This document shows, piece after piece, positions 1 through 12,103 of a stretch of 64,000 nucleotides of DNA. The stretch lies in contig NC_035168.2 in the NCBI RefSeq assembly GCF_001659605.2, forward strand, positions 15,494,245-15,558,244, written 5' to 3'. The stretch's first letter is position 1. Each line of letters opens with the position of its first letter. The DNA is from Manihot esculenta (lineage: Eukaryota > Streptophyta > Magnoliopsida > Malpighiales > Euphorbiaceae). Both the position numbers and the translations under genes were made by a program. The notes beneath the pieces are model-generated. The model did not search any database and had not been told where the DNA came from. It was given only the letters and a program-made list of their open reading frames with translations.

Positions 1-967
1 GAACTGAAGCAGCTGACTCACTGCTGGGGTCCTCGGTTCCTTGGGTCCGAACCTACACAGGTGGACTCAAATAAGGGACCAAACATACTAGAACATGACT
101 CTAAAAATATCCCCCAAAAATCCCCTAAAACACCTCAAAACAATCAAAGAATTCATGCAAGGGAGGGCTGAACAGGGCACTTTCGGCGGCAGGTTCGGCG
201 GCCGAAAGTCCCTCCAGAGCCGAAAGTCATGCAACTTCGGCGGCACTTTCGGCGGCCGAAGGTTCTCTCCAGAGGTGAAACTCATGCATGTTCGGCGGCA
301 CCTTCGGCGGTCGAAAGTCCCCTCCAAAGAAGAAAGTCCACTTTCGGGGGCAGGCTTCGGCAGCCGAAAGCTTGCCTCCATAGGCAGGTTCGGCGGCCGA
401 AAGTCCCTTCGGCTGCCGAACCTGAGTTTCTCCCAAAGTGGCAGAAACTCGGCTCTTATGCACATTTGCCTCCCAAAACCTTCAATCATGCATACAACTC
501 AACCAAAACATGCATAAACACATACATAAGCTCCTAGGGGCTTCAAACTATTCTAAACCCCAACTACAACACATCAAAAGCAACTCAGCAACCTACATTG
601 TCCATAAACACAACTCAAAACCTAACAAAGCTCAACTGAACTAAGCATGCATTTCTACCCCAAGAATCAACTTGAAACTTGTTTAAAACATATAATGAGC
701 TCAAGATCGGCTCTTACCTCTTGAAGATCGAGAGGAAAAACGATCCTAGCTCGGAGATGGGAGAGATCGAATTCTTTGAACCTCCAAGCTCCAAAACTTG
801 CTATTTGCTTAAAAATCTTCAAAACAAAGGTGAAAACTCATAAAAATCATGGAAGATTTGAAGGAAGAACTCAAGATCGGGATGAGAGCGGCAGAGACTC
901 ACCTTGGCCGAAAATGGAGAGAAAAAGCTCACCCGTTCGGACATGAGGACCCCTTTATAGGTGGCTG
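1..967 (-). mobile_element. LTR-A fragment (chromovirus LTR), antisense, cut by the window start
   Basis: This matches the reverse complement of the E1 LTR: the segment at 1-60 corresponds to E1 17800-17850, and the palindrome array at 180-420 corresponds to 17445-17684. The downstream part (680-960) holds the conserved stretch around the splice-donor-like CTTGAAGATC and an antisense TATA-like CTTTATAG near 953. At about 960-976 the homology to LTR-A stops and family-B LTR sequence begins. Only part of the LTR is visible and no internal domain is attached on the right. The short ORFs across the palindromes occur on both strands and are not treated as genes. Confidence 0.85.
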
Positions 968-1919
968 AAACAAATAAAAGATTTCAGCCTCTCATGTCTG
1001 AAACAAAATTAAAAATAAAAGAAAAGAAGAAAGGTAGAAGAAGAGATGTGAATTTCGTAGGTGCCTCCCAAAGGGGGCTTAAAGGTTGTGTGGAGGCTCC
1101 TTATGTGTATTTTTATAGTTGAAAGTGCTGCCCTAGGTCATACTTGCTTCCTAATTAGTGAAGAGGCTGCCCAAAGTGCTGAAAAGGAAGGAATCGCATT
1201 GCAAATTCTCCGGAAGGAAGGAGGCGCGCGGATTAGGCTTCAGAAGAGGAAAGGTGCGCGTGGATTGCAGAAGAGGAAGTGGAGCGCAATCATTGAATGC
1301 AGAAGGGAAAGAAATCTGTCCAGTCTTTACTTTTTAGGTGGAGCCTTCATTTGAATTTTGAATGCTGAATGAAGAAGAGGCAAGTGCATCTTTACGAAAT
1401 CTTGCTGCCTAAATAGGAAGATTTGACTGCTGCAGTGTGTGCATATCTTTGAATGAGGAAAGAAAGATCTGCGATTTGAATTTCAAATAATCTTCTGACT
1501 GAGCTTTCCTTATTTGCTTTTGCTTCTGCACTTCCCTTATTTGAGGACTTTCCTTTTCTGAAAACTTTCCTTATTTGACACTTTCCATAATTAGCTTCAC
1601 CTTCTGAATAAGGAAAGAAGAATATGCAATTTGAATTTCAAAGAATCTGTTGATTACGCTTTCCTTTTCTAGCGCTTTCCTTTTCTGGCACTTTCCTTAT
1701 CAGAAAACTTTCCTTATTTAGCACTTTCCATATTTGAAAACTTTCCTTTTTGGGCACTTTCCATATTTGACACTTTTTGGCAATTTTAAGAGCATTTTTT
1801 CCATATTCTCTTTACACCTAATATCTGCAAAACATGATTAAAATCACAAAATTAGGTAGAAAAGGTATAAATAAACATCAATAAGATCATGATAATATGG
1901 ACTAAAATATGCTCTATCA
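968..1919 (-). mobile_element. LTR-B fragment, antisense, fused to the LTR-A fragment
   Basis: Sequence from about 968 matches the family-B solo LTR at 41060-41853 in order and orientation, including the GCCTCTCATG block and the AAGAGATGTGAAT block, and ends with the family-B terminus GCTCTATCA at 1919. The left part of the B LTR (equivalent to 40123-41060) is missing and LTR-A takes its place. No TSD can be assigned. It is non-coding; the apparent 97-codon ORF at 1061-1354 recurs in degraded form at 41152 and shows no domain. Confidence 0.8.
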
Positions 1920-2535
1920 GATATGCTCCTAGCATTTAATCTAATTGCCACATTAAGAATTAAAAGGATCTTATTTTAACTAACAAATGCGAGATATTCA
2001 ATTCATTTAAGTTAGATTATATTATTTCTTAGAAAGGTCTTATACAACCTAATTCGCCACTTGTTTTAGATTAAACTAAACAAGTATGGATTTAGTCAAT
2101 CTGAATAGCAATATATTATTCTAACAATTGTACAATGAGCTCTTATTATAACAATCAATAGAATAATAATAAACATTAGTCATAGGAAAAATATAAATAC
2201 TAAAAGATAATAAATAAATAATAAAATCAATTAGATCTCACAACCAATTGAATTGAAACTTTAATTATCCTTTAACTAAAAATAAAATTTAGTCACAATT
2301 TCATGGTTGAAACACAATAAGAAGAATAGTGTTTTTTACCTCCCAAAATTAACTCATAGCAAAAGATTCTGTTGTATATCAAAATATCATCTTTATATAG
2401 TACTAAAAATTCTAGTTCAATCTAACTACTAGTAACCAAAATCAAATGGGAAGGTTTTTTTCAAAAAAGTCGAGTCTAATATGTCTTGCAGATGTGGATT
2501 TTCTTATCGCATATCAGATTTGAAATTGGACTCTG
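1920..2535. other. AT-rich stretch with no recognised gene
   Basis: Low-complexity AT-rich DNA between two LTR fragments. No ORF of useful length, RNA gene or terminal repeat was found. The last five bases (CTCTG) are the left target duplication of the next solo LTR. Confidence 0.6.
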
Positions 2536-3902
2536 TGACTGTGTGGTTGTCGAAGCCGGTCAAAAATAACCTTTTTGGTTATCAACAATTTTACAACTGC
2601 AGATAGTGACAAAAGGATTGAATCCACAGGGAATTGATATTTACCTATTTTCCTTATCAAGACCAAGTAAATAAACTGAAAGTAAAATAAAAAGGGGGGG
2701 ATTTTGAGATTGATGAATTGAACTAGAATTAAAAGCAAAAAAGTAAAGCAAATAATTAAAGTAAAGGAGATTCAAATATGAGAAAAGCTCTAGTTGAAGA
2801 ATTGGATCCACTTCAGTTGTTGGGATTGATCATTGATACAAAGATTCCTTTATTTGATTCAATAAATTAGTCATGGAGGTGGAAGACACTTCTCACCACC
2901 ATATCCCTCCTTAAGCATAAATCAATTAGAGAACGACCTCTAATTAATCACTAATCAACAAGTTGCCAAGGAGCGTCATTGGGCCTTTGGCATCTAACAA
3001 TTGTCAATTGCATTAAGAAATAGAGAGACCTAATTCTAGCTACCCAAACATATGGTGATATTGCTAGATCATGCAATTTTCTTAGTTTTTACACCAAGAG
3101 TTACTTGTGTTTGAATAATTCAAGCAATTACAAACTTAAAACTATCCAAACTAACAAATAATTACTTTGCAATCAAGAATCAATGGGCCCTATTGATCTA
3201 AACAATAAAGAAACAATGGAATTGAGCATGAGATTGCATAAATATTGAAAAATAAACGATAAACAATGTATGTTCAGATCTCCCAATCCATAAAACAACT
3301 AAAGTTTCACCTAATCTTCAACTAGAAAAAAAAGGTTTCAGCCACTCATGGCTGAAACAAAATAAAAAATAAAAGAAAGAGGAGAAGGAGATGAGTGGCC
3401 AGCGGCTTGGAGTGAAGGAGGCGTGTGGCCGAATGGGGAGAGAGGAAGAGATGGGCATGCGGCTTGGAGAGGCTTTTATAGCCCTAGGTTTCCTTGATGA
3501 GGTGGAGCCTTCTTTTGAATTTTGAATTTTGAATGCTGAATTTTGAATTTTGAATGTTCTCCTTTAAATTTTGAATTTTGAATTCCTGGGAGGCAAGTGC
3601 ATCTTCTTGAGATTTGGCTTCCTCAATAAGGGAAAGACTTCTTGAAGATTTGAAATTTGAATTTCAAATTACTCTGTTGAATGTACTTTCCTTATTTGTC
3701 TTCACTCCAGCTGCAACTTGACTTGTGCAAACATGCTTGTTCTCCTTTATCCTATTTTAGGCTGTTTTAAGAGCATTTTCACCAAATTACCTCTTTACAC
3801 CATTTTCTGCAAAATAAGATCAAAACCACAAAATTAGACAAAAAAATGTGCAAATTAACATTAGCAACAACATGATAAAATGGTCTAAATTTGGTCTGAT
3901 CT
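2536..3902 (-). mobile_element. Solo LTR, family B (short subtype), TSD CTCTG
   Basis: On the minus strand this ends in the family-B signature GGCTTCGACAACC (seen here as GGTTGTCGAAGCC at 2547) and begins with a diverged copy of the family start. CTCTG flanks it at 2531-2535 and 3903-3907. The 1,367-bp length matches the Athila-like 3' LTR at 42232-49642 once its insert is removed. The terminal dinucleotide at 3901-3902 is CT rather than CA, probably a point change. No internal domain remains, so this is a solo LTR from LTR-LTR recombination. Confidence 0.85.
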
Positions 3903-4669
3903 CTCTGATTCTTTTTATCAAATACATTATGCTCATAATGTAGTCCATAACACAGTGCCTCTAATAATTAGAGTTCAAGAACTTTTTCTATTTCCCCTTT
4001 ATTATTTATTTATTCGCTCATTGAGTAGTTATAATCACCTCTAAAATTTTAATATTTCAAATTGTTTTGGTGATCCAGTCTAGCGGTCTCATTTTAAGTT
4101 TTATCCTTACATGTACATCACTGGCTGCATAGTCTAATGGAAGTCGGGCCAATTAAAATTCATTTTGTAAACTTAATTATTTTGGGATGAATGTATATAC
4201 ATCTCTACTTGCTGAGGTTGCTAGTAATATATTTTAGTTGTAAATGCATATTATTTTTTATCCTCACTGCCAAGATAGAAATATATTTATGACAAATTGT
4301 GCATGTTTAACATGGAGCCATTTTCCATATATATATATATATACTATGATTCAACAGGTTATCATGTTAATTAGCATATTTTTAGGAAAAACTTTGTTAG
4401 TCCGTGTTGTCACATTCCTCTCTATAGGTTAGGGATCGAGTGTGACAAACACCCTAATTTTTTGGTCCATAAACAATATTATTCTCAAGCAGTGAATAGT
4501 ACCACTAAAGAAGTGGCTGATACTTTTTCTACCTGTGAAAAGTATTATTGAAGGGATGATTAAATAATAAATTTGGGCTAAGATAAGTTAATTAGGATGA
4601 GAAAATCGAAAATAAAAATTAAGCTGTGGACTTAATTGGTGTTTTAAAAAAAAAAAGATGAATATTAAC
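3903..4669. other. AT-rich intergenic stretch with a TA microsatellite
   Basis: No gene seen. An AT dinucleotide run covers about 4327-4343. The 62-codon ORF at 4244-4432 runs through this microsatellite and has no recognisable motif. TTAAC at 4665-4669 is the left TSD of the next element. Confidence 0.6.
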
Positions 4670-7600
4670 TATAACATCCTCAAACCTATAGCTAGAATAG
4701 TGTCATCACTAGGTATGAGTTAGACTATTTCACTACTAGAGCAAGTGGCATTAGGGGAGATGCTAGCTTACCCCGAGCTACTTAGGGGAGGTTCTAGCAT
4801 AACTCTAAGCTGTTAATAACTGAATCATAAAAAACTCAAATAAAGAAACAAATATATCTAGAAATAAAGTAGACAGTGTGATTAGCGAGTCGGGAACGAG
4901 TCACTTTCGGAAGGTGCTTAGGGTTTTTCGACATGCTTGCTTGAGGTGCTTGTTTAAATCCGTCATGCTTACTTAAGTGAAAAGGACTTCTAAAGGCTAA
5001 AAGTATAATTTAGTAGGTCAATCTATGATTATTGAAAAATTTGAAAACTAAATTGAAACATGGTAAAAAGTTTTGTAGGTTAAAGTGTGAATATGGAAAG
5101 TTTAAAGATAAAATTCAGATTAGTCCTTCATGTTTTCCACCTCTTCACCTAAACCCTCCATGTGTCACCTAACTAAGCAAAGAAGAAATGACAAAGCAAA
5201 ATGAAAAAAGAGATTTTCTTCTTCCTTCCTTCACTTTGTCATAGGTCATTTCATTTTTAAGGAAAAAACTTCGATTTTCTTTCTCCCACCAAAGCCAAGC
5301 CAAAACCTCACCAAATCAACTTCTTTCTTTAACCAAAATTCACCCTAAGATCAATAGCTAAAGAAATAGCCATATATTGAAAGAATTGAAGAAGAAAAGT
5401 TTAGGGTTCCATATACATCAAGGTTGAAAATCAAAGGAGAGCTTAGAAATATGTAGAAAATATCATCTTCTCATTTCTTCATGCATGAATTTGAAATATA
5501 AAGCTTTAATGTATAATTTATTCAATCCTTCCCTAAGATATAAATTGACCTAGGTGAAGGAACATCAAAGGGAAAGGAGATAGTTAGAGAATATAAGAGG
5601 AAAAAAAAGAAAAATTTAAGAAAGGTTTGGTGTTTGTATGATTTTTTATTTTCCTTTGATTTTCTCATAGATATGTGAAGTTAGGAATTGATTTTACTTG
5701 CTGAAAATGTTGTTTTGATTGTATAAATATGTTATATGAATGTTAAAATGGTGTTTAAAAGGCTTAGAGTAAAGAAATTTAACATGAGAGCTAAAAGTGC
5801 AAACTTGGCAGAATAGGTTGTAACAGGGCAGCTTATTTTAACAAGTTCATAAATTATTGTGCATTTATTGAAATTAGACCTAAGATATATCAAATAAAAT
5901 CTGAGACAAAGAGCTAAAACTTTTATGAATTGACCAAATTCTAAATCTGTAGGTAAAATGATGTAAATTACAAGTGAACCTAAAATAGACACAGTGATAG
6001 TGCATCCAGAACAGAGTGTATTAATTATACTATAACTAATTATTTACTCAGTGAAATTTATTAAGACCAGTGCTAAATGAATTTTAAGATGCATACCTAA
6101 AACTACACTTAAGCTTTAATTTGTATAAAAATGCATGAATCTGATATATTTTGTAATACTATAAACAAGTACCAATACTGGACTGATTAAGACCTTATTA
6201 AGCAGCTTGTAAAGAAAAATTCATAACTTAAGCTAGGGTGATCAGATTTGCATTTATTAAGACCAGTGCCAAATGAATCTTAAGAAATATACCTAAAACT
6301 TTGTAGAAGACACTTAAGTTTTAATATGTATAAAAATGCATGAATCTGATGTGTTTTGTGATACTATAAACAAGTACCAATACTGGACTGATTAAGACCT
6401 TATTGAGCAGCTTGTAAAGAAAAATTTATAACTTAAGGTAGGGTGATCAGATTTACATTTAGTAAGACCAGTGCCAAATGAATCTTAAGAAGTATACCTA
6501 AAACTTTATAGAAGACACTTAAGCTTTAATTTGTATAAAAATGCATGAATCTAATATGTTTTGTGATACTATTAACAAGCACCAATACTGGACTAATTAA
6601 GACCTTATTGAGCAGCTTATAAGAAAAATTCATAACTTAAGCTAGGGTGATTAGATTTGCATGAATTATACCTTTTTGGAAAGGTAAGACATAAATGTAC
6701 ATTTGTCATGAAGAAAATGAAGTCAAATTATAATTCTAAACTGCTTGAAAAGTTTATGCAACATTTGCCAGAATGCAGTTTTCTCAAATTGGAATGCATA
6801 AAAATTGACATGCTTGCTTAATCGGTAAGAATTATGCACGTGCTTGCTTATCGTATTTGATTTTTGCATGTGCTAGCTTGAAAATAACACGTATTTGTGC
6901 ATGATAATTTGAGTAAAATTTATCATTCTTTACTTGTGAATATTATGAAATGCAAGAAGCGAGTTGACTTGACGCAATATTGGAATGCTAAGTCAATAAA
7001 GTTTTGTACTATTTGCCATGAGATTTTCATCTTGTTAACCTTGGCATATGATATATGTACTTTGGAAATGAATTTAAATACCTTCAAATGACATGCATTT
7101 ACATTGATACATTGAATTAATGATACTTGGCCCTGATAAACATAATAGGAGTCGAGGTTAGTTTAAGGATATGGCATGCCATATAAATATACAGAGTTTA
7201 CATGATCTATATTTGAGGTTACATATTAGGTATCTCATAAGCATGGGCACAGAGCCTTGCTATCACAATTTTGGCCTCTGAGCCTATTGTTCGGCACCCT
7301 GTGCCTACCGTTATAACTCCTTATCTACCTAGTCGACCCTACTATGTGTTTATAAGGGCTGAGTACTTAATTAAGATTGATACTTGATTTTGTGAAATTA
7401 TCATTGAATGTTAATATGTCTGTATCTATTACATGCACTAAGCTATGGTGATTTGCTTTAAATAGAAAATGAGCAATAAAGGCAAAAGAAGATGTTTCTA
7501 TTGAATATAAAGGTAATTCTTGTCATGCACAAGAATACAAATGGCACTCATATTTTATACCAAGAAGATTTACAAGTATACTTTGCATCATGTTAGCTAC

Positions 7601-8263
7601 ATTTGACTAGCTTGTAATTGTTTACTTAATTATTTATATAAAAGAATATGTTTGCTTTATTTTGTTATTTGTTTGCAATCGCCCACTGAGCATTAGCTCA
7701 GCATATTGGTTTTTACCTCACGCTGGTTGTAGATAAAGTAGGCATATCGAAGGTCATCAAAGGTCTACATCAGATATCAAAGCCATTATCATAGCTGGTT
7801 GTTTTGAGTCTCTGAATCATAGTATAATTATATTTTGGTATGTACATATTAAATAGAGTAGGTTATGAAGGTTATGTAAATCAAATAATGTAAGTATGTA
7901 TGGATAAAGAAAAAGAGCTAAATGTTTGCATGTGATGTGATCCATGGAAAAATAAGGAGTGATGCTGCTATGAAATGTGTGCCAAATTAAAGAATAGTAA
8001 GATGTCAAATGATAGTTGATAATTATATATGAGTTTTTTCATATGTACTACAGGTTAAATGGTTGATGAAAAAGAGGAAACTCTGTCAAAATTTTGTTTT
8101 AAAATCCCACACTTACTTTAATCATTTTATGAAATTTACTTGAACTACCTAATAACTTGATAATTACAGATAAAGAAAATTGTTTAGTCTTGATATATCA
8201 AAAAGGTATAGTTTGTGATAGTCCTTACTCTGTCTACACTTTGATAGGGTAAGGGGTGTTACA
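4670..8263 (+). mobile_element. Solo LTR, family C, TSD TTAAC
   Basis: Begins TATAACATCC (the sister copy begins TGTAACATCT, so the second base is probably mutated) and ends GGGTGTTACA. TTAAC flanks it at 4665-4669 and 8264-8268. The 3,594-bp LTR aligns along its length with the interrupted copy at 8596-56070. It shares general layout with LTR-A, including a CATTAGCTCAGC block before the 3' third, which suggests a related Ty3/gypsy lineage. No PBS, gag or pol is attached. Several AT-rich ORFs inside have no homology that I recognise. Confidence 0.85.
6063..6665 (+). repeat. Three tandem copies of a ~200-bp unit inside LTR-C
   Basis: The block AAGACCAGTGC starts at 6063, 6259 and 6464 and each time is followed by the same order of motifs, ending near TAGGGTGATCAG. 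Periods are 196 and 205 bp. The other family-C LTR has only one copy (about 10126-10330), so this is local copy-number change within the LTR. Confidence 0.85.
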
Positions 8264-8595
8264 TTAACACTAAAAAGAGTAAAATTTTAACTTTGGTCAA
8301 AATTGATAGAATTGACTTGGTCAAAATTAAAAAAAAGATATGTAAAGTATTAAAAATATTAGGTAAAAGACATTTTTAAACCCTTAGCAATTTTCAAAAT
8401 AGTTACATCAGTCCTTAACAAATTTTTTGATCTAAAAAAGCTCTCGACTAAACAGTAATGATAGATTTATACAAAAATATAGTTAAATTAGATCAAATTA
8501 AGCATTATGTTAATTAGTCACACGAATGACACATGACTAACGACATTAAAAATGAGTCACCCACTCTTACCTTTTCAACTGATCTTGGCATTATT
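8264..8595. other. 332-bp AT-rich spacer between two family-C solo LTRs
   Basis: Contains the right TSD of the first LTR (TTAAC, 8264-8268) and the left TSD of the second (TTATT, 8591-8595). It has no PBS or polypurine tract next to the LTRs, so it is not the internal domain of one element. No gene seen. Confidence 0.7.
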
Positions 8596-9476
8596 TGTAA
8601 CATCTTGAAACCCATAGTTAGGAATAGTGACATCACTAGGTATGAGTTAGGTTATTTCACTATTAGAGCAAGTGGCATTAGGGGAGGTGCTAACTTACTC
8701 CGAGGTACTTAGAGGAGTTGCTAGCATAACTCTATACTGCTAATAACTGAATCATAGAAAACTCAAATAAAGAAACAGAGTATCCAAAAATAAAGTAGAT
8801 AGTGTGATTAGCGAGTCGAAAATGAGTCACTTTCGAGAGGTGCTAGGGTTTCCCGATGTACTCGCTTGATGTGCTTGTTAAAATCCGTCATGCTTACTTA
8901 AGTGAAAAGGACTTCTAAAGGCTAAAAAAAGAATTTATTAGGTCAATCTGTGAATATCGAAAGTTTGAAAACTAAATTGAAATATGGTAAAAAGTTTAGT
9001 AGGTTAAAGTGTGAATATGAAAAGTTTAAAGATAAAATTAAGTTTAGTCCTTCATTTTTTCTACCACTTCACCTAAACCATTCATGTGTCACACCTAACT
9101 AAGTATAAAAGAAATGGCAAAGTAAATGAAGTAGGGTTATCTTCTTCCACCCACCTTATGGCCGTAGCTTATACCATTTGAAAACAAAAATTTTATTTTC
9201 TCTTTCTTCTAGCAAATCCAAGCCAAACTCTTACCAAATCAACTTCTTTTTTTAACCAAAATTCACCCTAAAATTAAGTGCTAAAAAAAAAGCCATGTAC
9301 TGAAAGAATTGAAGAAGAAAAGTTTCATATGCACTAAGCTTGAAAATCGAAGGCGAGCATAGAAATTTGTAGGAAATAGCATCTTCTCACTTCTTCATGC
9401 ATGAATTTGAATTATAAAGGTTTAATTTATAATTTATTCAATTCCTACCTAAGATATAAATTGACCTAGGTGAAGG

Positions 9477-9773
9477 AACATCAAAAGGAAAGGAGATAGC
9501 TAGAGATTAAAAGTGAAAAAAAAAGAGAAATTCAAGAAAAGTTTGGTGTTTATATGATTTTCTGTTTTTCTTTAATTTCCTCATGAATATATAAAATTAG
9601 GGATTGATTTTACTTGCTGAAAATAACATCAAAAGGAAAGGAGATAGCTAGAGATTAAAAGTGAAAAAAAAAAAGAGAAATTCAAGAAAAGTTTGGTGTT
9701 TATATGATTTTCTGTTTTTCTTTAATTTTCTCATGAATATATAAAATTAGGGATTGATTTTACTTGCTGAAAA
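9477..9773 (+). repeat. 148-bp tandem duplication in LTR-C
   Basis: The unit beginning AACATCAAAAGGAAAGGAG at 9477 is repeated at 9625 with very few changes. The sister LTR at 4670-8263 has one copy, so the duplication arose in this copy after or shortly before insertion. Confidence 0.9.
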
Positions 9774-11393
9774 TATTACTTTGATTGAAAAAATATGTAA
9801 TATGAATGTTGAAATAGTGTTTGAAAGGCTTAAAGTAAAAAAATTTAATATAGGAGCTAAAAGTGCAAACCTGGCAGTATAGGTTTTAACAGGACAACAT
9901 ATATTAGCAACTTTATAACTCATTGTATAGTTATTAAAATTAGGGCTAAAATATACCAAATGAAAGCTGAGACAAAGAGTTAAAACTTTCATGCATTGAA
10001 TAAACTCTGAATTTGTAGGTAAGATGACATAAATTGCAAGTGAACCTAAACTGAATACAAGGATAGAGCATCCGAAACATAGTGTGATTATACCATAACT
10101 AATTATGTACTCAATGAACATATTTAAGACTAGTGCCAAATAAATCTTAAGCAGTATGCCTAAAATTTTGTAGAAGACACTTAAGCTTAAATTTGTATGA
10201 AAATACATACATCTGATATGTTTTATGATACTATAAATAAGTACCAATACTGGACTGATTAAGACCTTATAGACCAACTTATAAAGAAAAATTCATAACT
10301 TAAGATAGGATGATCAGATTTACATGAATTATACCTTATTGGAAAAATAGGACATAAATATACATTTGTTATGAAGAAACTAAATTCAAATTGTAACTTT
10401 AAATTGCTTGAAAAGTTTATACAATATATGGCAAAATGTAGTTCTCTTGAATTGGAATGCATAAAAATTGACATATTTGCTTAATCGGTAAGAATTACAC
10501 ATGTGCTTGCTTGTCGTACTTGATATCTACACATGCTTTCTTGATAATAAAACTTATTTGTGCATGATGATATGAGTAAAACTTGTCATTCTTTGCTTGT
10601 TAGTGGTATGAAATGTAAAAAGTGAATTAACTTGACGCAATATTGGAATGCTAAGTCGATAAAGTTTTATACTATTTGCCATGAGTTTCTCATCTTGTTA
10701 ACCTCGGCATATGATATATGTAATTTGAAAATGATTTCAAATAGTTTCAAATGACATGCATTTATGTTGAACAATTGATATATTGAATTAATGATACGTG
10801 GTCCTGGTAAACTTAATAGGAGTCGAGGTTAGTTTAAGGGTATGGCATACCATATAAATATATAGAGTTCGCAGCACTGCTACTAATACATGATCAATAT
10901 TTGAGGTTACATATCAGGTACCTCATAAGTATGGCCATGAAGCCCTGCTATCACAGTTTTGGCTTTTGAGTCTACCGTTTGGCACCATGTGCCTACTATC
11001 ATAACTCCTTATCTACCTAGTCAATCCTACTATGTGTTTATAAGAGCTGAGAACCTAATTAAGATTGATGCTCGATTTTGTAAAATTATCAATGAATGAT
11101 AATATGTTTGCATCTGTTTCATACACTAAGCTATGATGATTTGCTATAAATATAAAATGTGTAATAGTGATAAAAGAAGATATTTTTATTGAATCTGAAT
11201 GAAATTCTTGGCGTGCACAAGGATATACATGACACTCCTATCTTATTCTAAGAAGTTTGACAAGTATGCTTTGTATTATATTAACTACACTTTACATGCT
11301 TGTAATTTTTTATTTAATTATCTATATATATGAGTATGCTTTCTTTATTTTATTACTTGTTTACAATCACCCATTGAGCATTAGCTCAGCATG

Positions 11394-12103
11394 TGTAATG
11401 ATCCGAAAACCGGACCGCTACCGACGCTAGGATTCAGATCAACTTAAGGTCGTTGGAACCCGTAGCAAGCCTACTATACATCTTGTGTACCTGATAAAAT
11501 CCCATACATGATCATACATTTACAAAACAACTTAAACATTTCATGAAACCAAGCTTAACCTATGCATGTATCATAAACTGAAAACATAAAACCCATACTA
11601 GAGCCCTCATCATATGCTCCAATATGGTTAACATACATGCCTCAACTTGGTCCAACATAACATATACATAAAACTTTTACATAAAGATCATGTAAACCGG
11701 GATTACAAAACTATCATTAGGGCAAAGCACAATTCTAATCCATAAGATATTACATGTCCACTACTATTCTATTACATTAAAACTGTACCAAAAGCTATGC
11801 CGACTCTCCCAAGCTATCTACGCTCCTGCAAACCTGGGGTTAGGGGAAAGGGACAAGCTACAAGAGCCTAGTGAGCAGAACATAAAAACAGTTTAATAAA
11901 CATATGTTCATATGAAATACATCACAGCACAAGCAATTCACAACAAGATGGACTTGTCACCAGTAACCCTCTATATAATCTAATGTGCTTGGCCCACTAC
12001 GGGTGCTCCTCAGAACTTTCGCTTAAACATAACATATCCAATATGCCAGGGGCGTAGAATGGGCCTCACCTGAACTTTCCCTTACATAATGCCAGGGGTA
12101 TAG
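11394..12103 (-). mobile_element. E3 3' LTR, first part
   Basis: Begins TGTAATGATCCG and aligns with the E3 5' LTR at 52881-53590, including the gag-distal block of short GTAGAATGGG repeats. It stops at 12103, where E2 inserted, and continues at 34564. TATAG at 12099-12103 is the left copy of the E2 TSD. Confidence 0.9.

Noticed and set aside
95..517. ORFs on both strands over the palindrome arrays (also 13213-13596, 17324-17803, 24977-25513, 30005-30437, 33401-33801, 57758-58249)
   Set aside because: They arise because TTCGGCNGCCGAA lacks stop codons in most frames. They overlap on both strands in non-coding LTR, differ between copies and show no protein domain.
1061..1354. 97-codon ORF in LTR-B
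   Set aside because: The homologous stretch at 41152-41460 changes its C-terminus, and no domain is seen; it is LTR sequence.
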